A DNA stretch of 64,000 nucleotides from Bacteroidales bacterium (GTDB lineage: Bacteria > Bacteroidota > Bacteroidia > Bacteroidales > UBA3824): contig JAEDDH010000020.1 in assembly GCA_016293845.1 (NCBI GenBank), positions 6,252 through 70,251 on the forward strand, read 5' to 3'. The translations under genes and the position numbers were made by a program. The notes under the pieces were generated by a model. It was given only the letters and a program-made list of their open reading frames with translations, did no database searches and had not been told where the DNA came from. Positions 8,401 through 16,210 of the stretch are shown piece by piece. The stretch's first letter is position 1. Every line of letters starts with the position of its first letter.

Positions 8401-9713
8401 GAGGGGAATGCCGTAACGTCCATACCGATAAGCAAATCGTAGTAGGGAACGTTGAAAATGCCGTCGTCGCCTTTGAGATACGAAGGAACAAAAATCAGTT
8501 TGATTTTGTTTTCGGGACTATTGTCTAAGCCAAGTTGTTTAGCACGGTTTACAATTGCGTCGTATTCTACGTGGTGAAGTCCGTGTGTAAGGTATTTGTT
8601 GTATTGGTCGTTGGTAACAGTTACCGAATCGTCTGCGAGAGCTTTCTTGAGGTCTTCACGGGCGCCGTAGTTGTTGGCTGGAACCATAATGAACGCCAAA
8701 AGATCGTTCTTGAGTTTGCCGCCGTCCTGAATGTTTTTCAAAGCGTCCAAAAATACGTCGATACCTTTGTTTCTGTATTCGTAGCGACCGCTTGTGCCAA
8801 GAATCTTGGTGCTGTCGGTGAATATCTGATTAAACATTTTGGAAGCCACTTTGAGCATAATGTCGCGTGCGGCTTTGCGTTTTTTGTCGAATACAGTGCC
8901 TTTTGGAACGAAGTCATCTTCAAATCCGTTGGGCGTTACGATGTCAACCTTGCGCTCGGTAAACTGCAAACATTCTTGTGCTGTGATGTCGCTAACTGTG
9001 GTGTATCCGTCGGCGGTGAGGGCTGAGAGTTTTTCGCAGCTCTGCTTAGCCACCATACCAAGTTGACGTGCTTTTTCATCGCCGTTGTAATTTTTGAGTG
9101 GTCCGTAGAGCGGCTGACCGTTGCCAGCGATACTACGACCGATTGATGTGGCGTGAGTGGTGAACACCGATGCAATTTCGGGTGCGTATTTTTCGATGTA
9201 GAGAATACCTGCGCCAGTCATCCATTCGTGGAAATGGGCGATAACGCGGTCTTCGGGTTTGAGATTGTATGCGCAGAAACTTTCGATTACCTGTCCGGCG
9301 GTGTATCCGAAAATCACCGGCTCAATGTATCCCCAGTCGCCTGAGATGGAGTCGAGTTTGTAGGTTTCCCACAATTCTGCGAAAATTTTGTCTTTCTTGG
9401 GGACGTTGGCGGAAAAGTCCACGAGGATAACGATAGGTTCGCCGATAATATTCCATCGACCAATTCTAACGCGCAGTCCCTTGCGTTCGAGGGCGTGTTT
9501 CCAGTCGGAGAAGAGGGTCTTGTCTTCGCGGAACTCAGGGTTTTCTTCGTTGTTGCGCCAAATGTCGGGACCGAGCATAATCAGATGGTCGCCGAATTTT
9601 TCTTTCATAGTCTGCGCCTTGGTAGAAACGACGGTGTGGATGCCGCCAACCTTGTTGCAGACCTCCCAACTTGTTTCAAACACATAGTCGGGTGTCAGTT
9701 CTTTTGATGCCAT
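5460..9713 (-). CDS. Fused glycogen synthase (GT3-like) and alpha-glucan phosphorylase (GT35)
   Basis: This is one uninterrupted 1417-residue protein. Residues 1 to about 545 match the eukaryote-like glycogen synthase used by Bacteroidota (start ETSWEVCNKVGGIHTVVSTK; acceptor/donor motif YYEPWGYTPLES). From about residue 575 comes the DUF3417 segment of alpha-glucan phosphorylases (IWRNIQVQPNLSGKFKGLEE; NLWWCW), then the catalytic phosphorylase. Its pyridoxal-phosphate lysine is in GTSGMK near residue 1172. It should build glycogen from a nucleotide sugar and break it down to glucose-1-phosphate, in the cytosol. In Bacteroides species I recall these activities as separate neighbouring genes, so the single chain is worth noting. 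No internal stop or frameshift was seen. Confidence 0.93.
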   Translation of the reverse strand: MASKELTPDYVFETSWEVCNKVGGIHTVVSTKAQTMKEKFGDHLIMLGPDIWRNNEENPEFREDKTLFSDWKHALERKGLRVRIGRWNIIGEPIVILVDFSANVPKKDKIFAELWETYKLDSISGDWGYIEPVIFGYTAGQVIESFCAYNLKPEDRVIAHFHEWMTGAGILYIEKYAPEIASVFTTHATSIGRSIAGNGQPLYGPLKNYNGDEKARQLGMVAKQSCEKLSALTADGYTTVSDITAQECLQFTERKVDIVTPNGFEDDFVPKGTVFDKKRKAARDIMLKVASKMFNQIFTDSTKILGTSGRYEYRNKGIDVFLDALKNIQDGGKLKNDLLAFIMVPANNYGAREDLKKALADDSVTVTNDQYNKYLTHGLHHVEYDAIVNRAKQLGLDNSPENKIKLIFVPSYLKGDDGIFNVPYYDLLIGMDVTAFPSYYEPWGYTPLESIAFSVPTITTDLAGFGKYTEGIMSKDSKPVTVLHRTDENYHEVCQKLADSVVEYVSADKATAEKNRKAAYQLSQQFLWKNLNQFYIKAYATAMEKSKPRVDNADFSKYSSEPYNIKEIKVNKPIWRNIQVQPNLSGKFKGLEEMSYNLWWCWNYDAEELWQTIGEDGLWEKSGRNPISLLRMVDFNRLTVLENDPDFLAKYEAVYAKFRAYMDDKKNAKGPSVAYFCMEYGINDSLKIFSGGLGILAGDYLKEASDCNVDMCAVGLLYRYGYFRQRLSVHGDQIAEDVPQDFRMLPITAVKDKDGEQMEIQVAFPGRKLRAKVWKAAVGRIDLYLLDTDFEGNWNEDRWVTHHLYGGNRENRLKQEMLLGVGGIRALKKLGITKQVYHMNEGHAALMGIERLNNLIQEHNFTYTEALEIVRASTLYTTHTPVPAGHDAFPEDMILTYMGHYPERLNMSWKDFLALGKPNVDDHGQEFNFSYLACKLSQEVNGVSMLHGEVTKNMFNYMWDGYYPQELNIGYVTNGVHYPTWADKDWQKFYEKTFDKKFLKDQSNESIWNAIQKVDDAEIWKMRQKKRKDLIDYIKKRLDYDWIRRREDPTQLVKIKDNLNENALTIGFARRFATYKRGNLLFTNLEMLSKIVNNADRPVQFIFAGKAHPADGGGQGIIKQITEFAKRPEFIGKILFLEDYDISLAKRLVSGVDIWLNTPTRPLEASGTSGMKAVMNGAIHFSVLDGWWVEGYRPDGGWCLPQERSYQEQNFQNELDAATIYRTIIEDICTKFYTRNAKGVPEQWVSVIKNSIGHIAPNFTMKRQLDDYYERYYNKLAKTGEKVNANDYAIARELAAWKHKIMANWDKIVIEKLNFCDIVRDPLYMGEEYFGEVVVDLGALSPDEVEIEMVVTESVQDGSTKILAVKPLTMQKHDGRFTHYSIEMIPVKPGNFNYGFRLYPKNKNLSHRCDFALVKWV

Positions 9714-9976
9714 TTTTTTTTACGAACGTTAATAAAACCTGTTTTAAGGCGGACAATCTTCCGTCCGCGGCTGTTGTTACTAATATTACTATAATATATA
9801 AGGTGTGGAACTTCTCAGAATCCACCCTTGTTTTTTCAGGTTTGAAAGTTAAGAATTTTTTTTGTAACGGTGTATCTCTTGTGAGTTATTTTTTTTAGAA
9901 ATTTTAAAATTACGGTGAAATACGTATCGTAAATCACGAAAAATGTGGGGATGAGGGGTGAAAATGTTAAAAATAC
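9714..9976. other. Intergenic region, no gene or clear promoter seen
   Basis: AT-rich DNA upstream of the glycogen enzyme gene, with no coding ORF. No perfect TTG/TAnnTTTG promoter is visible on the minus strand, so the promoter of the glycogen gene is not identified. Confidence 0.4.
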
Positions 9977-10327
9977 TTATGCAAATCCGTATTGAAGAAT
10001 ATGGATATTAAGTGCAGATTCGATGTCGCAAATTTCATTTAGCGATAAGTCAATTTCACCTTTTAGTATCTGTGCTACATACTGTTCGGAGCGGTTAAGC
10101 CTTTTCGCCAATTCTTGCTGCGAAATATTTTGATTGGTCATAGACAATGCAGCCTTAATGGCAATTCTACGAGAATATTGTTGCCAACCTTGCTGCTTTG
10201 CAATTCTACGTGAAGTTTCTTCGTCTCGCCAAGAAGATTGACTTTGAGATTGATAGCGCGACAATCGTGTTATTGCTTCTTGTTGTGTCGTATAGCAGCC
10301 TCTTATAGGTAATCGTTGAAGAAACAT
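9977..10327 (-). CDS. XRE-family helix-turn-helix protein, probable regulator of the adjacent TA module
   Basis: The C-terminal half of this 116-residue protein is a Cro/C1-type HTH: NISQQELAKRLNRSEQYVAQ followed by ILKGEIDLSLNEICDIESAL. The N-terminal half is rich in Gln, Arg and Ser. It lies 18 nt downstream of the YoeB-like toxin gene on the same strand, so it is probably the third gene of that operon and may repress it or act as a second antitoxin. A copy of the CATTTCGG palindrome-like motif overlaps its start. Confidence 0.75.
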   Translation of the reverse strand: MFLQRLPIRGCYTTQQEAITRLSRYQSQSQSSWRDEETSRRIAKQQGWQQYSRRIAIKAALSMTNQNISQQELAKRLNRSEQYVAQILKGEIDLSLNEICDIESALNIHILQYGFA

Positions 10328-10340
10328 TTCGGGGGAATGG
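10325..10340. promoter_or_regulatory. Operator-like motif copy A
   Basis: CATTTCGGGGGAATGG, an imperfect inverted repeat, overlaps the start codon of the HTH gene. Related copies lie at 10952-10967 and 10985-10999, upstream of the antitoxin gene. Sharing between the two ends of one TA operon suggests a DNA-binding site for the HTH protein or antitoxin. Confidence 0.4.
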
Positions 10341-10345
10341 AGGAA

Positions 10346-10627
10346 TTATTTGTCATCGTAATGACCGTATGCAGAAAGAAGTATTACAATTACCTCTGTA
10401 TCATGTATTTCGTAAATCATACGGTGTTTGCGTGTAATCTGTCGGCTCCATTGTCCTGACCGGTCGCCAGAAAGAGGTTCGGGTTTGTCGGTACCCGTGC
10501 GTGGATGTTCTTTGAGTTCCTCGATTAACGATTGGGCTTTTTTGAATGCCTTGGGGTCGTGCAAAGCCAATTCTACAAGGTTCTCATCGGCTGTTCGGGT
10601 ATTGACAATTTTATATTGCATAGCCAC
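10346..10627 (-). CDS. yoeB: Txe/YoeB-family mRNA interferase toxin
   Basis: The 93-residue protein aligns by eye along the C-terminal part of YoeB: KPEPLSGDRSGQWSRQIT, KHRMIYEI and the terminal YGHY. The catalytic residues of E. coli YoeB (Glu46, Arg65, His83, Tyr84) are all represented (E in KPEPL, R in KHRMIY, H and Y in GHY). The family cleaves mRNA at the ribosomal A site when its antitoxin is degraded. The start overlaps the end of the upstream antitoxin gene by 17 nt. The toxin looks intact. Confidence 0.9.
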   Translation of the reverse strand: MAMQYKIVNTRTADENLVELALHDPKAFKKAQSLIEELKEHPRTGTDKPEPLSGDRSGQWSRQITRKHRMIYEIHDTEVIVILLSAYGHYDDK

Positions 10628-10874
10628 GTCTTCTTAAATAATCGGTAAGGTTTTCATTTGGTAACATCTCATGACATTCACCTCTGTTGTATTGAGCCTT
10701 TGCTTCATCAACTCTTTGAAAGAATTCTTCTTTTGTCATCAAGGTCGGGTCGGCTTGTTTTCGTGATGCAGCAAGTTTTTTAACGTATTTAACAACTTTG
10801 GCAACGAGACTTTCATCGTCGGCAATTTCTCCCATAGCGCGGAAAAACTCCGCATTCATTTGTAATGCAGTCAT
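10611..10874 (-). CDS. Putative antitoxin of the YoeB-like toxin
   Basis: This 87-residue, mostly helical, charged protein precedes and overlaps the toxin gene, the classic antitoxin position. It does not look like the usual YefM/Phd antitoxin: I see no N-terminal Phd-type fold signature. Instead it has an N-terminal segment MTALQMNAEFFRAMGEIADD and a C-terminal tail NLTDYLRRRGYAI that could wrap the toxin. Similar uncharacterised proteins pair with YoeB in Bacteroidales. That statement is from memory. Confidence 0.75.
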   Translation of the reverse strand: MTALQMNAEFFRAMGEIADDESLVAKVVKYVKKLAASRKQADPTLMTKEEFFQRVDEAKAQYNRGECHEMLPNENLTDYLRRRGYAI

Positions 10875-10951
10875 TTTAATATCCTTTTTAGTTAACGCCG
10901 TAAAGATAAAAATTTTTTTTGTGAAAATAAAATGTTTTGAGATGTATTGAA

Positions 10952-10999
10952 CATTTCGGGGAAATGGATGTTTTTAGGCAAAAACATTTCGGTGAATGG
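10952..10999. promoter_or_regulatory. Operator-like motif copies B and C upstream of the antitoxin gene
   Basis: CATTTCGGGGAAATGG (10952-10967; CATTTC/GAAATG is a perfect inverted repeat) and CATTTCGGTGAATGG (10985-10999) lie 78-125 nt upstream of the antitoxin start. They match the copy at the HTH gene start. Autoregulation of the TA operon is the likely meaning. Confidence 0.4.
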
Positions 11000-11042
11000 A
11001 AAAATTGACTTTAATGTTTCGTAGGTTAACTAATAAACTATG

Positions 11043-11090
11043 CAACAAAAACTCTACGTAATTATGTTTCATCGCGTAGAGTTTTTGTTG
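11043..11090. terminator. Perfect 16-bp hairpin
   Basis: CAACAAAAACTCTACG pairs perfectly with CGTAGAGTTTTTGTTG around a 16-nt loop. It lies just beyond the 3' end of the split minus-strand ORF at 11111-11314, so it is probably the terminator of that transcript. Confidence 0.65.
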
Positions 11091-11110
11091 TTTGTAGAAG
11101 GATAATGGGT

Positions 11111-11314
11111 TTATTGTCTTACATAAACATAATGTTCTCTTCTGTTGAATCCTACAATTCTGTCACCGTTGGCAGTTGTACCTCCTATTGGAGGGTCTCC
11201 CAAAAATCCATTTTTTTATAGTATTTCGCTATTCCATTCTTGGCCTCTATCTCTGACATCATAAATATACCAAGTATCTATTTCATCAGGGATGTTTTCT
11301 TCAAATATACCCAT
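11111..11314 (-). pseudogene. Small ORF of 67 codons interrupted by one in-frame TAA
   Basis: From ATG at 11314 the frame reads MGIFEENIPDEIDTWYIYDV and on to ...EWNSEIL, then TAA (11218-11216). It continues in the same frame as KNGFLGDPPIGGTTANGDRI and ends ...REHYVYVRQ-stop at 11111. Both halves look protein-like. This is either the remnant of a larger gene or a short gene with a nonsense mutation. I do not recognise the family. Confidence 0.45.
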
Positions 11315-11509
11315 TTATTTTTGTATGTTTTAAATAATGCCTACTCTATCAGGTTTTCGGCTTCTCCTTTTGTATGGTGTTACCCTTTTATACGCAATCT
11401 TTTTCCCCTTTGTAACCAATCCTGCGACGGTTATTCTTTACACTTCTGACGGAATTTCTTTACACTTTTGTAAATACATATCTCCACACTTTATATATTA
11501 TAGCATCAA

Positions 11510-11719
11510 TTACTTTTTCAAGCCGACTTCTATGGATAGGTCTTTGAAAAAATCGTGATTGAGTACTACGCAGATGGTTTTGAGAAGGTCGGTGTCGATG
11601 GTGGAACTTTTGAACATGGAATGGCATGCCTGTCGCGAACGGCGGATTTCTTTGCTAAACCATACTACCGTGCGTCCTTGGTCGTGTAACATCTGCCTTA
11701 TTACCTGTCCGATATGCAT
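11510..11719 (-). CDS. Small XRE-like HTH protein of the 'MHIGxxI' type
   Basis: The 69-residue protein begins MHIGQVIRQMLHDQGRTVVW and continues FSKEIRRSRQACHSMFKSST with IDTDLLKTICVVLNHDFF. This layout is common in Bacteroidota genomes, usually annotated as a helix-turn-helix transcriptional regulator. DNA targets are unknown. It stands alone, preceded on its strand by a long structured non-coding stretch (11720-12059). Confidence 0.75.
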   Translation of the reverse strand: MHIGQVIRQMLHDQGRTVVWFSKEIRRSRQACHSMFKSSTIDTDLLKTICVVLNHDFFKDLSIEVGLKK

Positions 11720-11781
11720 TTACGGTCTGTAATCTTTTACGGCACGGCGATATTCCTACTCCGAACCAAACACAAAAATAA

Positions 11782-12043
11782 GCGTGGAATCCTTATTTGC
11801 CCGTTCCACTCGCTGAGGTCTTCGCTACCCGAACCGTTGAACGAGCGACGAACCCTCACGCTGTGAATTATAATAAGGCACACAGCAAACGCTATGTAAC
11901 AATATTACAAGCCCACGACGTTTATCGCTGCCGTGTCCTTGACGATTCTTGAAGTTTGCGAAGTTTCAGCAAGTCAAAAACATAGCGTAATAAACGCCTT
12001 CAATATATATGTTACCCTTCCGCCGCATATCCGCTGCGGAGGG
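11782..12043. ncRNA. Candidate structured RNA or leader upstream of the small HTH gene
   Basis: This 260-nt stretch has no ORF but several long-range complementary segments. CGTTTATCGCT (11919-11929) pairs with AGCGTAATAAACG (11984-11996) with a 2-nt bulge, and TTGAC (11939-11943) pairs with GTCAA (11973-11977) nested inside. ACGCTATGT (11889-11897) can instead pair with ACATAGCGT (11980-11988), which would compete with the first stem. Further stems are AGCG..TGGAA/TTCCA..CGCT near 11785-11816 and CCCTTCCGC/GCGGAGGG near 12015-12042. It could be a regulatory leader, an sRNA, or a repeat family member. Strand and family are unknown. Confidence 0.4.
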
Positions 12044-12059
12044 TTTTGCAAAAATACTA

Positions 12060-12107
12060 AAAATCCGGCAAAAACTCTTTGATAACGAAAAGTTTTTGCC
12101 GGATTTT
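12060..12107. terminator. Perfect 17-bp hairpin terminator
   Basis: AAAATCCGGCAAAAACT pairs with AGTTTTTGCCGGATTTT around a 14-nt loop. It follows the ParDE operon on the minus strand and probably ends it. Confidence 0.8.
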
Positions 12108-12120
12108 ATATAGTTGTTGG

Positions 12121-12417
12121 TTAAAATTTTGTCTCTATGTCCATCATGGCATGTAGTATCCTGATAATTTCAATATGACCATCTTTGCCAAACCGATAGA
12201 AAAACAAATGCTTATGACAACGGCGACAATATAGACCTTCCATTATGTCGAAATATTTGATGCCATATTGTTGGTCAGATTTAGCAATCACTTTGATTTC
12301 ATCAACAATATCTTTATGATAGATAGCGGCTTGCCGCCTCGACCTAGTTTTCAAAGTGTAAAGCCAAATTGATTCTAAATCTTCTAACGCCGCTTGTGAT
12401 ATATGGTCATTAGTCAT
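12121..12417 (-). CDS. parE: ParE-family toxin (RelE/ParE superfamily)
   Basis: The 98-residue protein shows the ParE pattern: N-terminal helices (HISQAALEDLESIWLYTL), a central EGLYCRRC/HLFFYRF strand pair and the hallmark end IEIIRILHAMMDIETKF. ParE toxins poison DNA gyrase. Related RelE-type members cleave mRNA, so the target is inferred. Its start overlaps the ParD stop by 4 nt, which indicates translational coupling. Confidence 0.87.
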   Translation of the reverse strand: MTNDHISQAALEDLESIWLYTLKTRSRRQAAIYHKDIVDEIKVIAKSDQQYGIKYFDIMEGLYCRRCHKHLFFYRFGKDGHIEIIRILHAMMDIETKF

Positions 12418-12656
12418 TGCAGTATTTTTTTCTCTAAGTACTCCAAATGACCGTCTAAATCATAATCTTCGTAAAAACCGCTTTGTATGCCTTCTTCTAT
12501 TGCCGAGCGGAGTGCTTTTATTTTTGTTTCCCGCTCTTTTAATAAAGTAAGACCAGCACGGACAACATCGTCGGTGCTTCGATAACGTCCCGATAATACT
12601 GCCGTATTTATAAAGTTCTGATAATTATTATCTAACGATACTGATATTGTATTCAT
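12414..12656 (-). CDS. parD: ParD-family antitoxin
   Basis: The 80-residue protein has an N-terminal ribbon-helix-helix-like segment (TISVSLDNNYQNFINTAVLS), then GRYRSTDDVVRAGLTLLKER, the conserved ParD region. A C-terminal acidic tail probably binds the toxin. It is the first gene of a two-gene operon with parE. Confidence 0.87.
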   Translation of the reverse strand: MNTISVSLDNNYQNFINTAVLSGRYRSTDDVVRAGLTLLKERETKIKALRSAIEEGIQSGFYEDYDLDGHLEYLEKKILQ

Positions 12657-12718
12657 AATCCTGATTTTTTATGTTTTTGCAAATATAAGAATTTGAATTT
12701 TAAAACACAAATGAAATA

Positions 12719-14686
12719 TTATTCTTCGTATATCATCCTGTTTTCATTCATCCTGCTCATATATTGCTGAATTATTGCTTTTAGTTCGCGTTCCATATCG
12801 GAGATGTCAACGGTGCCGATGAGGTTGTTTTGCATCAGTTTGTCGGTGAGGGCGTAGACTGCCTTGGTTTCGGTGCCGTCGAATTGTATTACATAGCCGT
12901 TTTTAACAAACTGATATATGCCGTTGATGTAATTGACTGCAAATTTGTCGGTTTCGGGCGTGGTAAGAAGGTCGTTGCCAAATGCTACGTAGGGATGTTG
13001 GTAACCTAAATAACTTAACACAGTGGGCATTATGTCGATTTGTTGGGCAATGCCGTCGATACGTCCTTGAAATTCGGGGTCGCCGGGCGAGAAAAGTATT
13101 ATAGGACCAGTGTAAAGTCCTAAATCGGTTTGATATTCAGGATGATCTGAGAGGTTAGTGTGGTCGTTGGTGATAATAAATAAGGTGTTGTTGTACCACG
13201 GTTGTTTTTTGGCTGTTTCAAAAAATTGGCGTAACGCGTTGTCGGTGTAGCCTATGCACTTGTGAACTGGCAATGTACCTTCGGGGAACTTGCCTTCGTA
13301 TTTTTCGGGAATCTGAAACGGATGATGGCTGGTGGCCGTGAATACTGCGCTTACAAATGGTTGGCGGAAATAGTTCATCTCGTTGCAGAAAAATTGAAGG
13401 AATGGTTCGTCCCAAATAGCCCAATATCCGTCGAACTCTGCCTCGCCGCCAAAACGTTTGCTTTGGTCAAATTCGGTGCGGCCAAAATAGTCGTCGAAAC
13501 CAGTTGCATTGCTAAACGCTTGAAATCCCATACTACCGTTTTTGGCTCCGTGGAAAAACGCCGAGTAGTAACCCTCTTTTTTGAGTTCACCAGCAATGCC
13601 GCTGAGGTTGTTGAGTGCGGCGGGCGTTAAGAAAAACGGCTCAACAAAAAATGGAATACTACTCAAAACACTCGGCATTCCGTCGATAGATTTGCGACCG
13701 TTGGTATAACTATTTGTAAACCACAGACTATGCTGCATAAGACTATCTACAAAAGGAGTATAACCTTGATAATTGCCGCCGTCGATGTCGGGGTTATAAC
13801 TTTTTATAAATTCGCGTGCAAAACTCTCTACGATAAACACCACCACGTTTTTGCCCTTGCCTTTAGCGTTTGCTACAATGTTGTCAACAGGTTGGTGCAG
13901 AGGAGTATAGATTGTTTCTAATTCTTCTTGCGAAAAATATTTCGGGTCTTGAAACGGCTTTTTGTTAATGGTGCGGAGTATACTGAATGGCGTGTTTAAT
14001 ACTAACGGTGCTTCCACGGGCGAAGTTATGTATTGGTTTGCGTTGCTGAGTGTTATGGGACGTGTGCTGCGGTCGATACCTCCGCGCATACCAATTGCAC
14101 ACAGGGTAACGGTTATTAGCATGAACACCACTCTGAGTGCATAATATTTTATAAAGTCTACAATGCCGTATAAAGGTTTGTTGCTAAGCGGATTCTTATA
14201 TAAAAATATCAGCATTAAAGCCATTACTCCGGCAGCAATAAGCAGATACCATGAATTGCAAGCCTCCGAAAATATTATCGAGCCTAAATTGTCTTCATTG
14301 ACAAACTCACTGAATACTGTTGCCGTTGTACGACGCCCTGTAAAGCGGAAATATACCACATCACAAAGGTTGGCTATTATACCGAGAGTGTTGATTGAAA
14401 TATATATAATTTTAACAATTATGGCGTAAATCTTACTATTTTCTTTTAAATGAAACGGGAATAGTGCCAAAAGCAAGAATATCATATTTGTATATAATAT
14501 TCCCGACGTATCAAACACCAACGATCCTTTTACAAGGTTGAGAAAATTGTCGGTAAAAATTTTGTCTTCGTAATAATTGTAATTGAGCGTGAGAAATAGT
14601 GTGCGGCAGATGGCGTAGCAAATGTACACCAACAAGATGTCGAAAATGATGTTTAAAAACGATTTAAAGATGCCTGTTTCTTTCAT
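12719..14686 (-). CDS. LTA-synthase-like sulfatase-fold membrane phosphotransferase
   Basis: About five N-terminal transmembrane segments (residues ~10-210) are followed by a periplasmic sulfatase-type domain. The domain opens with NVVVFIVESFAREFI (metal-binding Glu) and has GRKSIDGMPSVLSSIPFF, where the nucleophilic Ser/Thr is expected. Later come TATSHHPFQ and IITNDHTNLSDH, the C-terminal metal site. This is the architecture of lipoteichoic acid synthase and of phosphoglycerol or phosphoethanolamine transferases. In a Gram-negative envelope it probably decorates lipid A, capsule or periplasmic glycans. The acceptor is unknown. Confidence 0.85.
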   Translation of the reverse strand: MKETGIFKSFLNIIFDILLVYICYAICRTLFLTLNYNYYEDKIFTDNFLNLVKGSLVFDTSGILYTNMIFLLLALFPFHLKENSKIYAIIVKIIYISINTLGIIANLCDVVYFRFTGRRTTATVFSEFVNEDNLGSIIFSEACNSWYLLIAAGVMALMLIFLYKNPLSNKPLYGIVDFIKYYALRVVFMLITVTLCAIGMRGGIDRSTRPITLSNANQYITSPVEAPLVLNTPFSILRTINKKPFQDPKYFSQEELETIYTPLHQPVDNIVANAKGKGKNVVVFIVESFAREFIKSYNPDIDGGNYQGYTPFVDSLMQHSLWFTNSYTNGRKSIDGMPSVLSSIPFFVEPFFLTPAALNNLSGIAGELKKEGYYSAFFHGAKNGSMGFQAFSNATGFDDYFGRTEFDQSKRFGGEAEFDGYWAIWDEPFLQFFCNEMNYFRQPFVSAVFTATSHHPFQIPEKYEGKFPEGTLPVHKCIGYTDNALRQFFETAKKQPWYNNTLFIITNDHTNLSDHPEYQTDLGLYTGPIILFSPGDPEFQGRIDGIAQQIDIMPTVLSYLGYQHPYVAFGNDLLTTPETDKFAVNYINGIYQFVKNGYVIQFDGTETKAVYALTDKLMQNNLIGTVDISDMERELKAIIQQYMSRMNENRMIYEE

Positions 14687-14893
14687 TGTCTTAGTATTAT
14701 TTCAGTTTGCAAAGAAACAAAATATTATTTCCATCATAAATATATTTGGAGAGAATTTTCGATTTTTTTGATTTACGACTTTTTAAACACCGAAAATCAA
14801 TGCCCACGAATATGAGACTACGTGGAGCAATATAAAACCCCACATTAAATTTGTATTCGTTTAATTCGGTGTTAACAAGAAGAATAAATAAAT

Positions 14894-14924
14894 TTGGAGA
14901 AATGAAAGCAAACTGCTAACTTTG
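14894..14924 (+). promoter_or_regulatory. Promoter of the Rpn-family gene at 14953
   Basis: TTG at 14894-14896, a 20 nt spacer and TAACTTTG at 14917-14924, 29 nt before the start codon. Confidence 0.65.
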
Positions 14925-14952
14925 CGGAAAACATATTAAACGAGAATCAACT

Positions 14953-15798
14953 ATGGCAAAATATCTGAATCCGAAAGTAGACTTGACCTTCAAAAAAATC
15001 TTTGGCGAGCATCCCAACCTTGTAAAAAGCCTTTTGAATGCCCTTTTGCCATTGCCCGAAGGTATGGAAATAGTAAAAGTGGAGTATCTCACCTCAGAGA
15101 ATGTCCCCGAGAATCCTGCCAATAAGTATTCGATAGTTGACGTACGCTGCACCGACAACCACGGTCGCGGTTTTATTGTGGAGATGCAGTCGTATTGGAA
15201 CAAGGAGTTCTTCTCGCGTACACTTTTCAACGCTGCCTCTATGTATACCAAGCAATTAGCAAAAGGCAACCCGTTTGAACGGTTGAAAGAAGTTTACGCA
15301 CTTGCCCTAGTCAACGACGAGGCGTTCAACTACGATGGCGACAGCGGATATATGCAGGAGTTCTATATCACCAACAAAAACCATCCTGAGGATATCCATC
15401 ACGACCTCTCGCTCATATTTGTGGAACTTGTAAAATATCGTCCCGCCGACCGTGGTAGCCGCGCCATCAAGGATTTGTGGCTTCGTTTCCTCACCGAAAT
15501 CAACGAGCAGACCGAAAAGGTTGACGACGTATTGCTCGAAAACCCAGACATCAGTCAGGCGTTGAACATTGTAGAAAGGAGTGCCTATACAGATGCCGAT
15601 ATATACGCTTACGAAGATTATTTGCTTGAAGTGATGACCCAGCGCAATTCTATGAAAAGCGAACGTGCAGAAGGTCGTGAGGAAGGCGCACAATCCGAAA
15701 AACTTGAAACCGCCCGCCGTATGAAATCCGACGGCTTGCCCCTTGATGTTATTGCCAAATATACCCAACTTCCCCTCGACGAAATCGAAAGGTTGTAA
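14953..15798 (+). CDS. Rpn / PD-(D/E)XK nuclease family protein (putative recombination-associated nuclease)
   Basis: The N-terminus AKYLNPKVDLTFKKIFGEHP is the standard opening of this family. The PD-(D/E)XK core is visible as YSIVDVRCTDNHGRGFIVEM with the following Q, giving D...E-x-Q. The C-terminus ends in an acidic/basic helix and LPLDVIAKYTQLPLDEIERL, the typical tail. The family is often annotated as transposase, but studied members (Rpn) are DNA nucleases linked to recombination. It appears intact and has its own promoter. Related loci lie at 38139-39062 (intact) and 63627-63766 (relic). Confidence 0.85.
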   Translation: MAKYLNPKVDLTFKKIFGEHPNLVKSLLNALLPLPEGMEIVKVEYLTSENVPENPANKYSIVDVRCTDNHGRGFIVEMQSYWNKEFFSRTLFNAASMYTKQLAKGNPFERLKEVYALALVNDEAFNYDGDSGYMQEFYITNKNHPEDIHHDLSLIFVELVKYRPADRGSRAIKDLWLRFLTEINEQTEKVDDVLLENPDISQALNIVERSAYTDADIYAYEDYLLEVMTQRNSMKSERAEGREEGAQSEKLETARRMKSDGLPLDVIAKYTQLPLDEIERL

Positions 15799-15939
15799 TA
15801 AAAAATGATATTCTTGTTTTACATCGTACAACCGAGGCAATTACCCCTTCACCATATCCTACCGCCTCCCCGCCAAAGGAACGGTAACCTCAACGATTCA
15901 TAAAAATTATAAATATTAACAGATTAATTTACTACAAAA

Positions 15940-16210
15940 ATGAAAAAAATCAGTATTATTGTTTTTCGCAACCGCTATGGTGGCTATGACAGCATTTATT
16001 TCATCGTGCAATAAAAATGATGATGAGTCCAAACCCCAACAACGGCGAGTTTACCCTCTTTGCCAACCTCTCTGAGGATTCGCCGCTCTCCATCTCCCTC
16101 TACAACGTGATGCGCAGCCGCAAAATCCCCATTGATTTCTCCAAATACAAGACCACTGCCAGTTGTGCCCAACGAGGGCGAACCTTTTTGGCAGCAGTTT
16201 ATGAAATATC
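15940..16210 (+). pseudogene. Relic: frameshifted lipoprotein signal followed by a T9SS C-terminal-domain fragment
   Basis: MKKISII from ATG 15940 continues one base out of frame as FFATAMVAMTAFISSC with NKNDDESKP, a complete lipoprotein signal with lipobox ISSC broken by a frameshift near 15962-15967. In a third frame, from 16017, comes SPNPNNGEFTLFANLSEDSP and then LSISLYNVM...IPIDFSKY. This strongly resembles the start and body of the type IX secretion sorting domain (xPNPxxGxFxL...IxLYNxxG). The pieces appear to be remains of one or two secreted-protein genes joined by deletion. Confidence 0.55.
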
